Assembly: GCF_018446385.1 (NCBI RefSeq)
Contig: NC_056000.1
Location: 79,804,688-79,868,687 of the forward strand
Source: Zingiber officinale
Taxonomy: Eukaryota; Streptophyta; Magnoliopsida; Zingiberales; Zingiberaceae
DNA: 64,000 bases
Direction of reading: 5' to 3'
Below, piece by piece: positions 1 through 12,426 of the stretch (position 1 is its first letter; every line of letters starts with the position of its first letter). The translations under genes and the position numbers were made by a program. The notes under the pieces are model-generated. The model saw only the letters and a program-made list of their open reading frames with translations. It was not told the origin of the DNA and did not search any database.

Positions 1-45
1 GCTGTAAGGATGGAAAATCTTGGATCACTTGCTTCAGTCATGTAC

Positions 46-3000
46 CTTAAACATCAATCCAACTTTTCCAATGTTATTTGGATCACCATAGCAAATATCA
101 AGTAAATTTTCAACCTCAAATTCTTCACCATTTGGAGGCTTTGAATCTTCATGTTCTTTATCATCTAAACCATTAAAATCACTTTCTTCTTCATCGAAAC
201 TTTGGTCACTAAGTACACAGTACTTGGTGCATAATTTCACCCATTCATTCAAAAGAGCCAAAAAATCATTGGCTTTCTCATTTCTCACCTAGAAAACAAG
301 TCTACCGTAGCAAACACTAACCGTATTGCAAAAAACAAAGCAAGTAACTCTTAAATGTTTTGAAAGTTAAAATAAATGATTCAGTTAGCACTACCTGAGT
401 CTCTGGATGATTGAGCTTTAAGCTTTCACATGCATATTGATTGAAATCAACCGCCCAACACTACAAAACCAATATATATAAAGTCAAGTATATATAGTTA
501 GCACATTCAATGAGGTCTGCAGGATTAACTTACAGTTTGGAGATTCATGTCAGACAAACTGGCACCCAGACATAAACCAGTAGACATTGCCCCACAGCCT
601 GAATAGAGATCAAGCAAAGTGATGACATTCTTTTGACCAAATGTAGCCTCAGAATCTGGTGTTTTCTGATTTGTGGCATTAGTAGGATCTTCTGAAGAAA
701 CAGTGGATGAAGAACCACTATCAGTCCCAGCATGTTCTGGAATCAAGAAAAAAAAAAGAATCAGAGTAAGTGATAGACAATACCAATTACCAAAATCTCA
801 GAAAATAATAATACTACCATTGGACAGATTTTCAAATGTAGAATATGCCAAAGAATATGACATATCATAATAAAGATCACATGGAGGAATGTTTTTCTCC
901 TTAGCTTCCAAATCAATCTGTCATAGGAGGACATAATCAAGTTAGACATCTCAAAAACTAATTTAGAACAATCATCTAGATAATGTTAAGAAAAATATCA
1001 AGATATTTAAACCAACATTTGGAGTCACTCGTTTAATTTGTATCTTTGAGACAATGCAGTCCAACACATTGTCATTTGTCTCTTTTGATAAGAAAACTCT
1101 TCTTGAATCATGCACCACTTTGACTCCATGACAATGAGCATGTTCCTTGATAACCTAGAATTTAGTAATAAAATATACATCAAGGAATTCAATTTCCAAG
1201 AAAAGTTAATGTTAGAAATCTAATGTTACTTACAGTATCTTCTGCTCTGAAAAACCATTGAGCAGTAAAGTATAGTTGATTATCAGTTGCTTGAAAAAAT
1301 TCAACTATATGACCAATATAGTCAGCCTCTCCTTCACCTGCCTGAAATTATCAACCATGATAATTTATAAGGCAAAAGATAGTTTCCACATCAATGTTAA
1401 CTATATAAAAAATAATCAACTTTCATGTCATACAAAAGAACAAAGCATGAGAGAAATGTGAGAATTAAATTAATAATTTTTCATGTCAACCAATAGCAAA
1501 AAGTGCCATACAACTAAACTTATCAACATAACTTTCCAAATGAGATTAAAATGAGGTATACAAAGTATTGTAAATATTAATAAATACTAAAGATGTTTCC
1601 TTTTTCATTCCAAAAATATGATAATCATGAGAAAGATAAAGAATATGTTAAATGAAACATTGATAAAACAACTTAGAAAAAGATAAAACAACTATGAGAG
1701 AAAGAAACAATGCAATATTATTACATTTTTCTTTTTCCAATTTTGAGAAAAAAAGATAAATAAGCATGAGAAAAAGAAAGAATGTCATAGTATTGTATTA
1801 TCTTTTCCCAATTTTCATAATATAATGTCAAACTTAAAAAATGAACTTTTGTATTAGAACTAAGAAAACAAGCATGTGTATAATGAGGTAGAATATTGAA
1901 AAATGCTGCAGCCAGAGTTAAGTTTATTCAATATTTAGTTCAGAACAGCTATGTCAAACAAAATGTTAAGAATAAATATCACAAAGCTCACTTTCACATA
2001 TGCATCATCATAAAGGTTGTAAGTAACTCCATCCACTATGGCCTTCAAATAATGCTGCCTTGCCAGCAATATTGGTTCATCATCCACACTAAAATTAGAG
2101 AAGATATATCATTCATATATCATAGATAATGAGAGAAAACCAGAGAAATAACAAAAAATACTTTTGAAATTGAGCTCTCACCTTTTGGCACTTCCAGAAA
2201 CATAGATCCTCTTTAACCACACAAAGAAAAAGCATAAATATAATCAGGTGACAACTATCAAAAAGACATTAAACTGCAAATGATTTTAAATACATGTCTT
2301 ACTTTCCTCTGGTATCTCTCTGGCCAACGCTGTTTGGCTTCGGCCGCGGGAATAGGCTCGCCTATAAAGTGGCAGGCGAGCACAACATTTTCCTTTGACG
2401 TTTTGTTATAGCCAGCCCTCTTCTTCGGTGATAGTTTGATGCTCACCACTTCCTTCAGCTCTTTCTCTTCCGCCTCCTGATTTTCAGCTTCTTCAGATGT
2501 TTGATCGCTAGCAACATCATATCCTTCATCACCGATGCAGATATCCTTCTTCTTAATTGACTGATCCAGTGTTGGATCAGTCGATGCTACCTCACTAGCC
2601 TCGCCAACGATCTCCATGACTCGATTCTTGACTCCATCCAGGCCCCTGGCGCTACATCCGTTCGCATTTGCCACCCTCTTTTTTCTTTTGGTGGTTGGAT
2701 CCGTCGGCTCTACCTGGTTTGCCCCTCCGACCACCACCGATGCCTCCATCACCCTATTTGTGCTTACATCTGCAGCTATGGCACTATCTTTGCCAGCCTC
2801 AGAGGCACGCTTCTTTCCCCTAGTGGTGGGCGGTGTGGCGCGGGCACCGTTAGCCTCGGCGTCCAGCTTCGTCCGTCGCGTGCGCTTCTCCGCCGACGCC
2901 GTGGCCATTTCGGGAAGGTGTGAGGCCGACAACTGCGTGAACGACGGAAGAGGGATCGGACTTACAGGAATTGCTCTCCCCTCCTCCGCATTCGTCGCGC

Positions 3001-3232
3001 GCTTTTTTCCTCTGGTGGTTGGAGCCGACGGCGCTACCTCGTTCGCCGCTCCGACCACCGCCGCTCTTTCCCTGGCGCTATTCTCACTTCCATCTGCAGC
3101 CGTGGCACCGTCGATGCCAGCATCAGTCGCGCGCATCTTGCTTCGGGTGCTGGGGGGAGTAGCACGAGCACCGCTGGCCTCGGCCGCCCGCCTAACCCGC
3201 CGATCTCGCTTCTCCACCGACGCCGCAGTCAT
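46..3232 (-). CDS. CMT3: CMT3-type chromomethylase (DNA cytosine-5 methyltransferase), N-terminal part, truncated by window edge
   Basis: Maintains CHG DNA methylation at H3K9me2-marked chromatin in the nucleus (family knowledge). Nine exons were read on the minus strand with consistent phases: 2303-3232, 2182-2210, 1992-2088, 1234-1341, 1017-1154, 818-917, 534-736, 395-460 and 46-288 (1914 nt). The long basic, low-complexity N-terminus is followed by a BAH domain (exons 3-6; [42 protein letters not shown]). Methyltransferase motif I ([19 protein letters not shown]) lies in exon 7, [20 protein letters not shown] in exon 8, and the start of the chromodomain ([14 protein letters not shown]) in exon 9. 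The catalytic PC motif lies beyond position 1. The start is the ATG at 3232. CMT3 is preferred over CMT2 because of the linker between the BAH and catalytic domains. The N-terminus holds an internal duplication. Confidence 0.93.
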
Positions 3233-3260
3233 TTCAGGAAGCTGGGAGGTAGAGAACAGC
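2650..3260 (-). repeat. Intragenic tandem duplication in the CMT3 N-terminus
   Basis: Residues 1-88 (from 3232) and 109-188 (from 2908) are copies. Both begin near LPEM, then (S/A)VEKR or SAEKR, then GARATPP(S/T)TR, and end in a TTRGKKRA or TTKRKKRV block. Similarity extends upstream of the ATG (STSQLPEM against SASHLPEM), so the duplicated unit included 5' leader sequence that is now coding in copy 2. The unit is about 324 bp. Confidence 0.8.
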
Positions 3261-4444
3261 GTGGAAGAATGCAGAAAGATGGTTGGAGGAGGGGATTGTC
3301 TAGGGTTTCGCAGCGGCGTCGCCGCGTGGGAGATACTTAAAATCTGAATCGGAGGTGAAAATGTGGGGCTGTGAAAAGAGCGGGAACCGGAATCGTGGAA
3401 AATGAGATAAGTGGTTTGAAAGAAAATTTTGGGGTCCGAACGAATTTGGGCGGTAGATTTAAATTTTAGCAGTGCGCATCGTAGGAAGAGTTGACCGTTG
3501 AGCGCTGACTAAACATAGGAGTGTGATTTATTTCTCACTAATTACCATACTAACTACATTAACAATATGCCATTAAAAATAATTATATACTTTCATTAAA
3601 AAATATTTTACGATATCTTTAAAATAATTAAAGAAATAAGTTTAAACAATTTTTTTTTTTGGTGGAGCTGTCCACACCCTAATTTTTTTTTTCTATTATG
3701 CTATGTTTACTCTCAAGCGCGGATAAAGAAAAGAAAAAAATCGATGCTGGAAAATTATTCTCGGAGGAAGAGAAGATAAAGGGTAAAGAAATCCCTTCCT
3801 TTGTATTCTTATTTATCTTCATTGAGGAAGATGGATACATACGATATAATTTTATAAATAAAAAAATATATATGCGTCAATTTTTTTTTTACATGGTGTA
3901 ATTTTGTAAGTTAAAAATGATACATACGTCATTAATTTTTTGTATATGATGTAATTTTGAGAATGCAAAGGGGTGCATGCGTTATTTTTTTCATTCGTTG
4001 CTTTCCCTCCAATTTTGAGGTGATCGATTTTGGCTCTAAAACCATCCGTAGATGAATTATGTTTCTCTTCCATCTGAAAATTTTAATGAAATAAATGATG
4101 AAAATTTTCTCACTACATAAATCTTTCCTTAGTTTTATTTTCCGCTCTCTAAACTAAACAGAGTATTAAAGATACTCTTAGATGAAACATTTAAAATATT
4201 CTTTTTATAACATTTATAAAATATTTTCCTCCCCTTTTCCTATTTCCTCACCCTCACTTTTTCTCTATATAATCTAATATCCCAAAATATAAAAATTATA
4301 GTAATAAATCAATAATGGATCATGAAGATTCAATTCTTATGAACAATATAAGTATCTTACCAAGCCAAACAATTTGAGTAACCTTCGGCTATTAGAAACC
4401 AAACATAACAAAATATTGATCAACTATCATTTCATCTCCATGAA
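3233..4444. other. Intergenic, no gene seen
   Basis: CMT3 promoter and leader side (about 3233-3480), then AT-rich DNA with poly-T runs. A loosely repeated segment of about 60 bp around 3850-3990 contains the words acatacgtc and gatgtaattttg. No open frame here resembles a protein. Confidence 0.5.
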
Positions 4445-4462
4445 TATATTATTGGTACTAAA

Positions 4463-4653
4463 AAAAGGTAGATCCGCTATCTTAGCGGCTCCCCTAGTGT
4501 CGGCCCCACGGATATGGAGGGAAGTTCATGCAAGTACACAGATCATAGGCGCATGGCAGGGTAAACCTCAGGTCGTCAGTTCCTAAGAATCGACTCCTGA
4601 CTATTACGCCAGAGATATCATGCGCCCACCAATCTACGCTACGCCCTGGGGGC
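4463..4653 (-). mobile_element. tRNA-derived SINE, copy 1
   Basis: This 191-bp unit is nearly the same as 38716-38904. Read on the minus strand it starts GCCCCCAGGGCGTAG, has box A-like (GTAGC..AGA..GGTGGGCG) and box B-like (AGTCGATTCT) pol III promoter words in its first 100 bases, and ends in a short T run. An imperfect target duplication of about 18 bp flanks it (4445-4462 and 4654-4671, tatatt-ttgg-actaaa with two differences), as expected for LINE-assisted insertion. Confidence 0.8.
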
Positions 4654-4671
4654 TATATTGTTGGCACTAAA

Positions 4672-5382
4672 GATGTAACGACGGATGGTCATTGTAGTTT
4701 TTATTCCATTGTTGGCTTACTTGGTTTTAGTGATGATGTATGGCCGAGGGTGCAATGAAACCTTCTTGAGAAGATCATACATTTCGAAATATTATGTAAA
4801 GGTATATTCAATGAAGATGGTGTTAGAGTAGTAAGGCACAAGTTGAATTGTTTTGATGAAGCATCATCACTCTTACATTGCCAAAAATGGGTTATCTCAC
4901 ATTTATGCCTATGAGGACTCCCATGGTTGAGCCTCCAAAGTGTACTATTATATTGCATATATGAATGGAAATCATTTTATTCAAGTATGTTTAATTTCAG
5001 TTCAACAATATATATTTCTTAATTTATAATGTGTTGCATTGCTAATTATTCATTTTTAATGTATAAGTTTTTCTTTTGCGGGGATCATCCATTACCTCCT
5101 ATTGTTCACAAGTGATATGAATGCCGCATTCCATGCGCAATAGGATGGGATTTTGTGTATACTTATCAACTTATGTGATATAATCATATGTTAGGAGATT
5201 GTAGTGTAGTTTATAGTATAGACATTGTTCATTTGAACGTCAGACAATTCAGGACTGCACCGTCTGAGATTACTAAATACTTAAATCTTATTCCACTCAT
5301 AACTCTTGTGGATATCTGGAGAAGTCAAGTATGAATTTTCTTCTTTAGTTACTTTCTAAATTTTTTTAAATTTTACTCACTT
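4672..5382. other. Intergenic; short unrecognised open stretch
   Basis: Mostly AT-rich DNA without a gene. The plus-strand stretch at about 5209-5328 is open, reads like protein (VRQFRTAPSEITKYLNL, then a PLITLVDIWRSQ end) and stops at a GTATGA donor-like site. It could be a relic exon. I do not recognise the family. Confidence 0.3.
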
Positions 5383-5590
5383 AGACTCTGTTTGGTATGT
5401 ATGATAGGATAGGATTATATTTTCAAAAAGATTTTAATCAAGCGTTTGGTAGAGTTGATTAGAGGCAGGATTGTGAGTGATTAGGGGTAGGATTCATAAT
5501 ACCTTGGCTTCAAGAGGGATTATTTATCCTACCTTTAATCCTATCCTAATCAACTCAATTCTATCCTATCATGCATATCAAACGGAGCCT
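5383..5590. mobile_element. MITE with terminal inverted repeats
   Basis: A 208-bp non-coding element. The left end AGACTCTGTTTGGTATGTAT mirrors the right end (reverse complement AGGCTCCGTTTGATATGCAT). Both ends are followed by GATAGGATAG-type words, and the interior is rich in taatcctatcc and its complement, so the whole unit can fold. The target duplication is not clear, so the superfamily is left open. Confidence 0.7.
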
Positions 5591-5997
5591 TGAGGTATGG
5601 TAACTCTTGAATGGTTTCACTAGTGTGCATGCTACAGTGAGAGTAATAAGTTCCTTTGAACATAAATAACTTCAAGAAGTTGAATGAAATGAATGATTAA
5701 ATTAATGTAACATCTACAACTATAATTATTTTTCAAGTTGTAGCAGCTACGATTTTATAGTTGCTACACAATTATAGTAACTACGAAACTATAGCTTCTA
5801 CAACTGTGTAGCTGCTACAACATGTGTGGCTGCCATAATTATGTAACAAACTTTTAAACATTATAACTTTTGACTCAGATATCAGAATTAGACGATATTT
5901 TTTTGAATCGAAGATCGTTAGAGGTCTATAATTAAAAAAAAATGATCATGTCATTCTAATATCCGAGTTAGAAGTTATGGTTTTCGGAAGTTTACTA
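5591..5997. other. Degenerate short repeats, no gene
   Basis: About 5700-5850 is built from degenerate copies of a word like gtagctgctacaa and its complement. The same kind of sequence resumes at 7358-7391 on the far side of the solo LTR inserted at 5998. No coding frame was found. Confidence 0.5.
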
Positions 5998-7357
5998 TAT
6001 TGGATCGAGACGCAAGTAAGAGAGGGGTGAATCACATGATTTTTAAAAAACTTTCTTTTTTGGTTTTGAAATCAAAGTATATGCAGTGAAAGATTTAAAC
6101 ACACAAAAAAAAAACACGAAAACACAACTCAGTCAGTTTTACTTAGTTTAGAGCCTTCGGCGACTCCTACTCCAAGACACAGGTCCTGCAAACCTATTGA
6201 TGAGTAATCTACTAAATACCACTTCTAGAACCGCCGGAAGAGGGGGATCGAGTACAATAAAAATTAGAACAAGTGTAACACGCTACACTTTTCCTTTTTC
6301 AGAAAGTAAGTACAATATTTAACATTGCTACCCAACACTTTCAAAGATGATCGGCTTAGGCTCGGTGTAGGGTGGCTCCTCAACAGTAGTCGGACATAGC
6401 AACATCGTAGCAGAGCAATAGCAGGAAGTCAGAGCAGTCAAAACTTCAAACGGATGCATAGAAGCTCGTAGAAGAGTTGGTGTTAAATGCTTAGTCGAGT
6501 AACACTTTTATAGAGTGTGGAAGGCGCCTTCCATATGGCTGAAGGCACCTTTAATGTGTAAAAATTGATCTCAAACATCCCACTCCTTATTGTTGACAAA
6601 GTCTGATTTCATCTATTGGGAGGCGCATTCTATAGCACCGAAGGCGCCTTCCATGAATAGTACTGAAGGCGTCTTCCGTTACATGGAAGGTGCCTCGGGT
6701 ATTGTTCACCCGAGGTAATTTTTGCTCTTTTTGCCCTACAAAATGTGTCAGTCCAACACAATAATTAATAACATGTAAAACAAAGTTAGCACAATAATAA
6801 TATGATTAATTTATGACTTAGATCCTGTTCTCCAGACCAGGACCTATTCAATGTCTCAATTTAAGTTTTCGAAATGGACCTAAATTGGACCAACACCGAA
6901 TGTCCCCTCAACCGAGACACGTCCTCACTTAGTCATTCTTCTCCAGTGACTTACTTTCACTTATCGACTGTTGAGTTACCTTCTCAAAGTCCAATCTAAC
7001 CCACCAGGTTTTCTTGTTGGAATCGCACATCCAGACTTCGCTAATCGGGAATCAAACATCCTGATCTTCTGCCAAAATCACACATCGAACATCCTCCTAC
7101 CAGAATTGTGCATCCTAACTCGTCAAGTTTTATTTATTTTCTAACTTAAATCCTCCTACCATCTACATTTGGACTTCGTCAATCATGAATCGCGTATCCT
7201 AACTGGACTTCCTGCCTAGTGTCAAGTTCTTTTGATCCATCAAGTTAGTCAACCCTGCATACTCAATAATAAGGTTAGATCAACAATAAATCTAACTTTA
7301 ATCTATTGGTCATTCATCAAAACTCAGATTTGATCATTGGTGTCAAATGCACCAACA
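5998..7357 (-). mobile_element. Solo LTR G (copia, long-LTR superfamily)
   Basis: A 1360-bp LTR with ends TATTGGATCGAGACGC (TG changed to TA) and ACCAACA, flanked by a perfect 5-bp target duplication TACTA (5993-5997 and 7358-7362). There is no internal region, so it is a solo LTR left by recombination. It shares modules with the other LTRs here: a gagaggggtgaatc start, cttagtttagagccttcggc, and aaggcgcctt palindromes in the middle. By analogy with element B its transcriptional direction is minus. Confidence 0.88.
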
Positions 7358-7496
7358 TACTACACAGTTGTAGTAGTTACGATTTCATAGATGTTGGATT
7401 GAGTCGCACGTGAGAGGGGGTGAATCACATGGTTTTAAAAATCTCATTCTTTTCAGTTTTCAAATCAACGTATGAATACAGCGGAATAAGAGAATA

Positions 7497-8762
7497 TGTT
7501 GGATCGAGACGCGCTAGAGGGGGGGTGAATAGCGCTCGCGGCTATTTCGTTCGTATCGGAATCGTAAAAACTATCGGAGAAGTAACGCAACGGAATAAAG
7601 AAAACAAGCACACAGAAAGACAAGCTATTTACTTCGTTCGGAGTCTATCTCGGCTCCTACTCGAAGGCCCGCGGTCGCTGACCGCTTTCGGTGGGCAACA
7701 ACTATAGTTCGTAAAGATTATTACAATCTAAGTACAATTTAAGCAGTAATAAAAATATACCGACAACAAAAGATTAAATCTGAAGCTTCGGGTCGTCGGG
7801 GTGTTCTTGCAACACTTGGGGATGGTCGTATTCGCAGCACGTTGCAGAAGATTGCTTGAGAAAGTGTTGTACTGAGCTGCTGGTCGACCACTGCTTTTAA
7901 ACAGTGTTCAAGGCGGCTTAAACAAGCTCCAAGGTGTCTTAAACAAGAATTTTATCTTGATCTGCTCGATGCGATAACCCTTTGACTGCCGCGACCTGAA
8001 GGCGCCTTCAAACCCTTCAAGGCGCCTCCAAGCTGTCTAAGGCGCCTTCAATCCATCCAAGGCGCCTTAAGCCTGCTCCTCGTGCCAGCTTAGGATTTTG
8101 AACCTGAGGCGCCTCCAAGCCTCATGGAGGCGCCTCGGACACTGTTTATCCGAGTTCTTCTTTGTGTTTTTGGTACCTGCAAGTATGTTAATCCAAAAAT
8201 ACCTGCAATACAAAGTTAACACAAAATAATAGTATGAATATGAAGTTATGACAGTCTCCGGACTGTCCGGGTCTGACTTCGGATTTCCAACCGAAAACCC
8301 TAGGTCGACCCGACGCCTACTGCTCCCTCTGCGGGGAACGCGTCCTCACCTACTCCACTCAGGAGATTTACCTGATGCCAGTCCGGTCCTCCAAACTGAC
8401 TGGACTTTCCGCCTAGGGTTACCACCCCCTAGGACCTAGGGTTACCGCCCCCTAGGGTTTTTCTCCACCTAGGGTTACCACCCCCTAGGACCTAAGGTTG
8501 CCGCCCCTTAGGGTTTTCCTCCACCTAGGGTTATCACCTCCTAGGACCTAAGGTTGCCGCCCCTTAGGATTTTCCTCCACCTAGGGTTACCGCCCCCTAG
8601 GACCTAAGGTTGCCGCCCCTTAGGATTTTCCCCTGCCTAACCGGAGTTAGGACTTTCCTGAAACCTTATTTAACCACGTTAGATAACAAGGAACCTTAAC
8701 TTTGAATCCCTTTGCCATTATCAAAACTGAGGTTCGATCGTCGGATGCTTACTGCACCAACA
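7497..8762 (-). mobile_element. Solo LTR B' inserted in LTR F
   Basis: A 1266-bp LTR, ends TGTTGGATCGAGACGCG and CACCAACA, with a perfect target duplication GAATA (7492-7496 and 8763-8767). It has a run of aaggcgcctt palindromes at 7995-8070 and a tandem array of a roughly 60-bp unit containing cctagggttaccacc and cctaaggttgccgcc at 8410-8640. It is closest to the LTRs of element B. No internal region is present. Confidence 0.92.
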
Positions 8763-9039
8763 GAATATACAAAAAAAATAATATGAACATAAGCGGTTTA
8801 CTTGGTTCGGAACCTTCGACGACTCCTACTCTAAGGCCCAGGTCCCGCGAATCTATCAATGGGTAATCCACTAACAAACCTCTTCCGCTACCTCAGAAAG
8901 AGGAGATCAAGTACAAAGAGATCAGAAAAGTGTAATAGACTACATTTTTCATTTGCATAAATTAAGTACAAAAAAAATTACTTTATTACCGACACATAGG
9001 GATCGAAGTGAGAGCGCATGAGTGTCAGTGTCGATTTGC

Positions 9040-11091
9040 TGACCTCTTGATCTTCTATCGTATTCCTCTTCTTATCTCGGACGTCGTGTGGGCGACGATC
9101 TACCGAGACGAGAACCACCCAAGCTCCTTCTTCTCCAAGCTAGTTTCGACCACCATAAAAAACTCCAAGAGATGTGAGGTTCGGCCACCACCACCAAGGT
9201 TCAAGGGATGCTAGAAACAAAGTCTCCTTTCTCTCCTTCTTCTCCAAGCAATATCCGGCCACCTTCCAAGCTCCAAAGGATGAAGAGTTTCAGCCAAGGA
9301 GAAGAAAGAAAAAGAGAAGGGAAACTTAGAAGGGTCGGTCACACCACTAAGGAAGAGAGGGAGGAAAAATAGAATAGAGTTGTTAGCCATGAAGCCACCC
9401 CTCTTTTATAATTCTTGGTCTTAGCAAATAAGGAAAAATTAAATAAAATATTCCTTATTTTCTCTGCCATGAAAAGAAAATTTTAATTAATTAAAAACAA
9501 TTTTCTTTTCTTAAATCAAGTGGTTGCCCACCTCATAATCCTAAACAAGGAAAGTTTTAACAAGAATTAAAACTTCCTAATTTGTTTCCTGAAATTTTTT
9601 AAAAAAATTCTCTAATAATTTATCCCTTCATGGTTGGTTATAAAAGGAAATATATAAATTAAAAGTTCTCTATTAAAATATGTGGATGATTTCCAAAAAG
9701 AAAAGTTATTTTTAAAATTAAAATCTCCTTACAATCTACAAATAAGGAAAGATATCAAATCTTTTCTTAATCTTTTGTAAAAACTTATAAAAGGAAATAT
9801 TTAATTTTAAACTATCTTTTTAAATCATGAACATGGTTACAAAAAAGGAAAGTTTTATCAAAATTAAAATCTTCCTTTCAATCTACAAATAAGGAAATAT
9901 ATCAAATCTTTTCTTAATCTTTTGTGAAAGCTATAAAAGGAAAGATTTAAATTTTAAACTATCTTTTAAAACCATGGAATCCACATAAGAAAAATTTTAA
10001 AAAATAAAATCCTTTTAATTTTATTGTGACCGACCACTTAAGCTTGGACTCAAGCTAGGGTCGGCCGCCACTTGGTTCATCCAAGGATTAACTTGGCCAG
10101 CTCCTTGCTTGGGCTCCAAGCAAGGCTTGGCCGGCCACCTTAGGATGGGTATAAAGGTGGGTATAATACTTTATAAATAAGAGGTCACGATAGGGACCGA
10201 GAGGAGGAATTGGTTTTGGTCTTCCGATGAAATTAAACTCCCCGTGTTCGCCCCAAACACCCAACTTAATTTCATCAATAATAATTCATTTCACTAAAAA
10301 ATTATTATTGAACTACCGCACCAATCCCAAATTACATTTTTGGCTCCTTCTTATTATGAGTGTGTTAGTCTCCCTGTGTTTAAGATATCGAATGCCCACT
10401 AATTAATTGAGTTACTGACAACTCATTTTAATTAATGTGTTAGTCCAAGAGTAGTACCACTCAACCTTATCGTCATGTCGGACTAAGTCCACCTGCAGAG
10501 TTTAACATGACAATTCTTATGAGCTCCTCTCGGGGGACATTATCAACCTAGATTACTAGGACACAGTTTTCTTTTATAATCAACAACACACACTATAAGT
10601 AATATCATTTCCCAACTTATCGGGACTATTGATTTATCGAGCTAAATCTCACATTTTGATAAGTTAAAGAAATAAATATTAAATATATGTATTTGTTATT
10701 ATATTAGGATTAAGAACACACTCTTCCATAATAACTAAGGTCTTGTTCTTTTATTAAGTCAGTACCAAAAGAACTTACCTTAAATGGTCCTGCTCAATAC
10801 ACTCAGAGTGTACTAGTGTAATTTTATAGTTAAGATAAACTAATACCAAATTACACTACGACTATTTCAATGGTTTGTTCTTTTCCATCTTAGTCGTGAG
10901 CTACTGTTTATAATTTATCAAGAATCGATAACATAATTTTCTGTGTGTGACACCACACACCATGTTATCTACAATATAAGTTAATTGAATAACTACACTT
11001 AACTTATAAATGTAGATATTTGACCAATATGATTCTTATTTCTACTTAAATGTTTATACAAAAAGTTAAGCTTTTAGTATACATTTCAACA
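9040..11091 (-). mobile_element. Truncated C-type LTR (C') inside LTR F
   Basis: Reverse complement of the same family as LTR C (38595 onward). It starts at 11091 with TGTTGAAATGTATACTAAAAG and runs collinearly through the ctaggttgat, ggacttagtccgacatgacg and ggtggccggcc blocks. Similarity stops near 9040 (after cgtccgagataagaagagga), so the far end is missing. No target duplication was found. 9001-9040 is of unclear origin. Confidence 0.7.
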
Positions 11092-11808
11092 ATTCACTAG
11101 AGGCTTGTTTATGCATTTTAACCCTACAAAATATATTAGTCCAAAAATAAAGTGTAATCTGCAAAATAGAGTTAACATAATATAAAATAACATTATTAAT
11201 TAGATCATGCATTCCCAAGATCATGATCTAGTTATGTTCTCCCCCTCATGCATTACCACCTGCATTAATGGCTAGTAGTCAACCATAATTTACCTCCTCC
11301 GTGTTGGTTTCAGGACGGGTTGGCGGGCGGCACTGGTGGCGAGTGAATCACCTTTTGCCATATGATCTAGTTATGTTCTCAGCTTAGACTTCAAAAATGA
11401 CTCTAAGCTGGACACATGCCTACAGTCTCACTGGGACTCGTTCTCACTAGATCACTCTCTTCTAGTCATTTTACTTTTAGTTATAATTTGCAGTCACTTG
11501 ACTTACCTCTTGACTCATCAGGTCTTACTGCCAATTGTCAAGTCCGCAAACTCAACTTACCTTTAGCCATTGTCAGGTCGAACCTAGCTAGACTTCCTAT
11601 GAGATATCATGTCACATCTTGACATATCTAGACTTCGTGTTAGTTATTAGGCTCTCATACATAACTAGCTTCAGCTTAGTATCAGGTCCTCTAGACTCGT
11701 CAATTTCTGCACATATGATGAAAATATTAGACAACCTAACATCTAACTTTAAACTATTTATTATTCATTAAAATTTGAGTTTGACTATTGATGTTAACTG
11801 TACCAACA

Positions 11809-12228
11809 AGTAATTCCCGATTTACTCAACGAGTAGTAGAAAATTTTCATAAGATCAGATCGATCGTTCCAAATTCGATGTTACCTGATTTAATATTTGT
11901 TTTTAAAATATTGAATGGAGACGAGCCTCGGAGTATAGTTGAGTTAGTCTTAAAGTGTTAAACTTATATCAATGGGCAATAGTTCAAGTTGTGAATATGA
12001 AAAATAACTCTGCTACTTAGTGGACTATTCAATACCTAATTTATCTTTCTTCGTGATACTATAGGACCGGACCGACTATGAGTATTATCATATTTTTACA
12101 TCAATAGTTTAAACGGAGACTACTCCAGCATATAAATATGAATTTATATAGAAACAAAATGATTTGTCATCCCTACTAAAAACGCCTAATTTGATTTTGT
12201 CAAAAAAAAAAAAAGTGAAATCTTTTTT
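11809..12228. other. Intergenic upstream of the kinase gene
   Basis: AT-rich unique-looking sequence with no gene and no repeat that I recognise. Confidence 0.5.
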
Positions 12229-12396
12229 TATTTGTTTATCCTTTATCTAAAATTATCATGATACAGTATATTCTTCGTCAAATAAGGTAAGGAACCATGT
12301 TCGTTGCCAACCTATTTGTTTATCTTTTATCTAAAATTATCTTGATAAAGTATATTCTTCGTTAAATAAGGTAAGGAACCATGTTCGTTGCCAACC
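12229..12396. repeat. 84-bp direct tandem duplication in the kinase promoter
   Basis: Two adjacent copies, 12229-12312 and 12313-12396, each running from tatttgtttatc to gttcgttgccaacc, with about four differences. They lie directly upstream of the TATA-like box, so any bound site would be doubled. Confidence 0.85.
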
Positions 12397-12415
12397 ATAA
12401 ACTCACACACACTAA

Positions 12416-12426
12416 TATATATAAAA
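12416..12426 (+). promoter_or_regulatory. TATA-like box of the kinase gene
   Basis: TATATATAAAA lies just downstream of the 84-bp duplication and upstream of the C-rich 5' leader (from about 12455). The leader probably contains an intron from 12747 (ATCC|GTGAGT) to 13088 (TTTGCAG), as the coding start is at 13142. Confidence 0.5.

Larger units (their letters stand above)
7392..11808 (-). mobile_element. LTR F, interrupted by two later insertions
   Basis: Begins TGTTGGATTGAGTCGCACG and ends GTACCAACA at 11808. Its own sequence is 7392-7496, 8768 to about 9000, and 11092-11808, about 1.05 kb, related to LTRs G and H (gtgaatcacatggtttt, ggttcggaaccttcgacgac). Solo LTR B' lies in the first gap and a truncated C-type LTR in the second. 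Flanking pentamers ataga and agtaa do not match, so the target duplication is lost or an end is misplaced. 11276-11360 also holds a segment like the repeat upstream of the ALKBH10 gene. Confidence 0.65.

Noticed and set aside
2616..3347. 243-codon plus-strand open frame opposite CMT3 exon 1
   Set aside because: It is the antisense shadow of the GC-rich, repetitive exon; no domain or splice context.
8410..8640. ccctaggg-like tracts resembling telomere repeats
   Set aside because: The unit is not CCCTAAA, has a 45-60 bp period and is confined to B-family LTRs.
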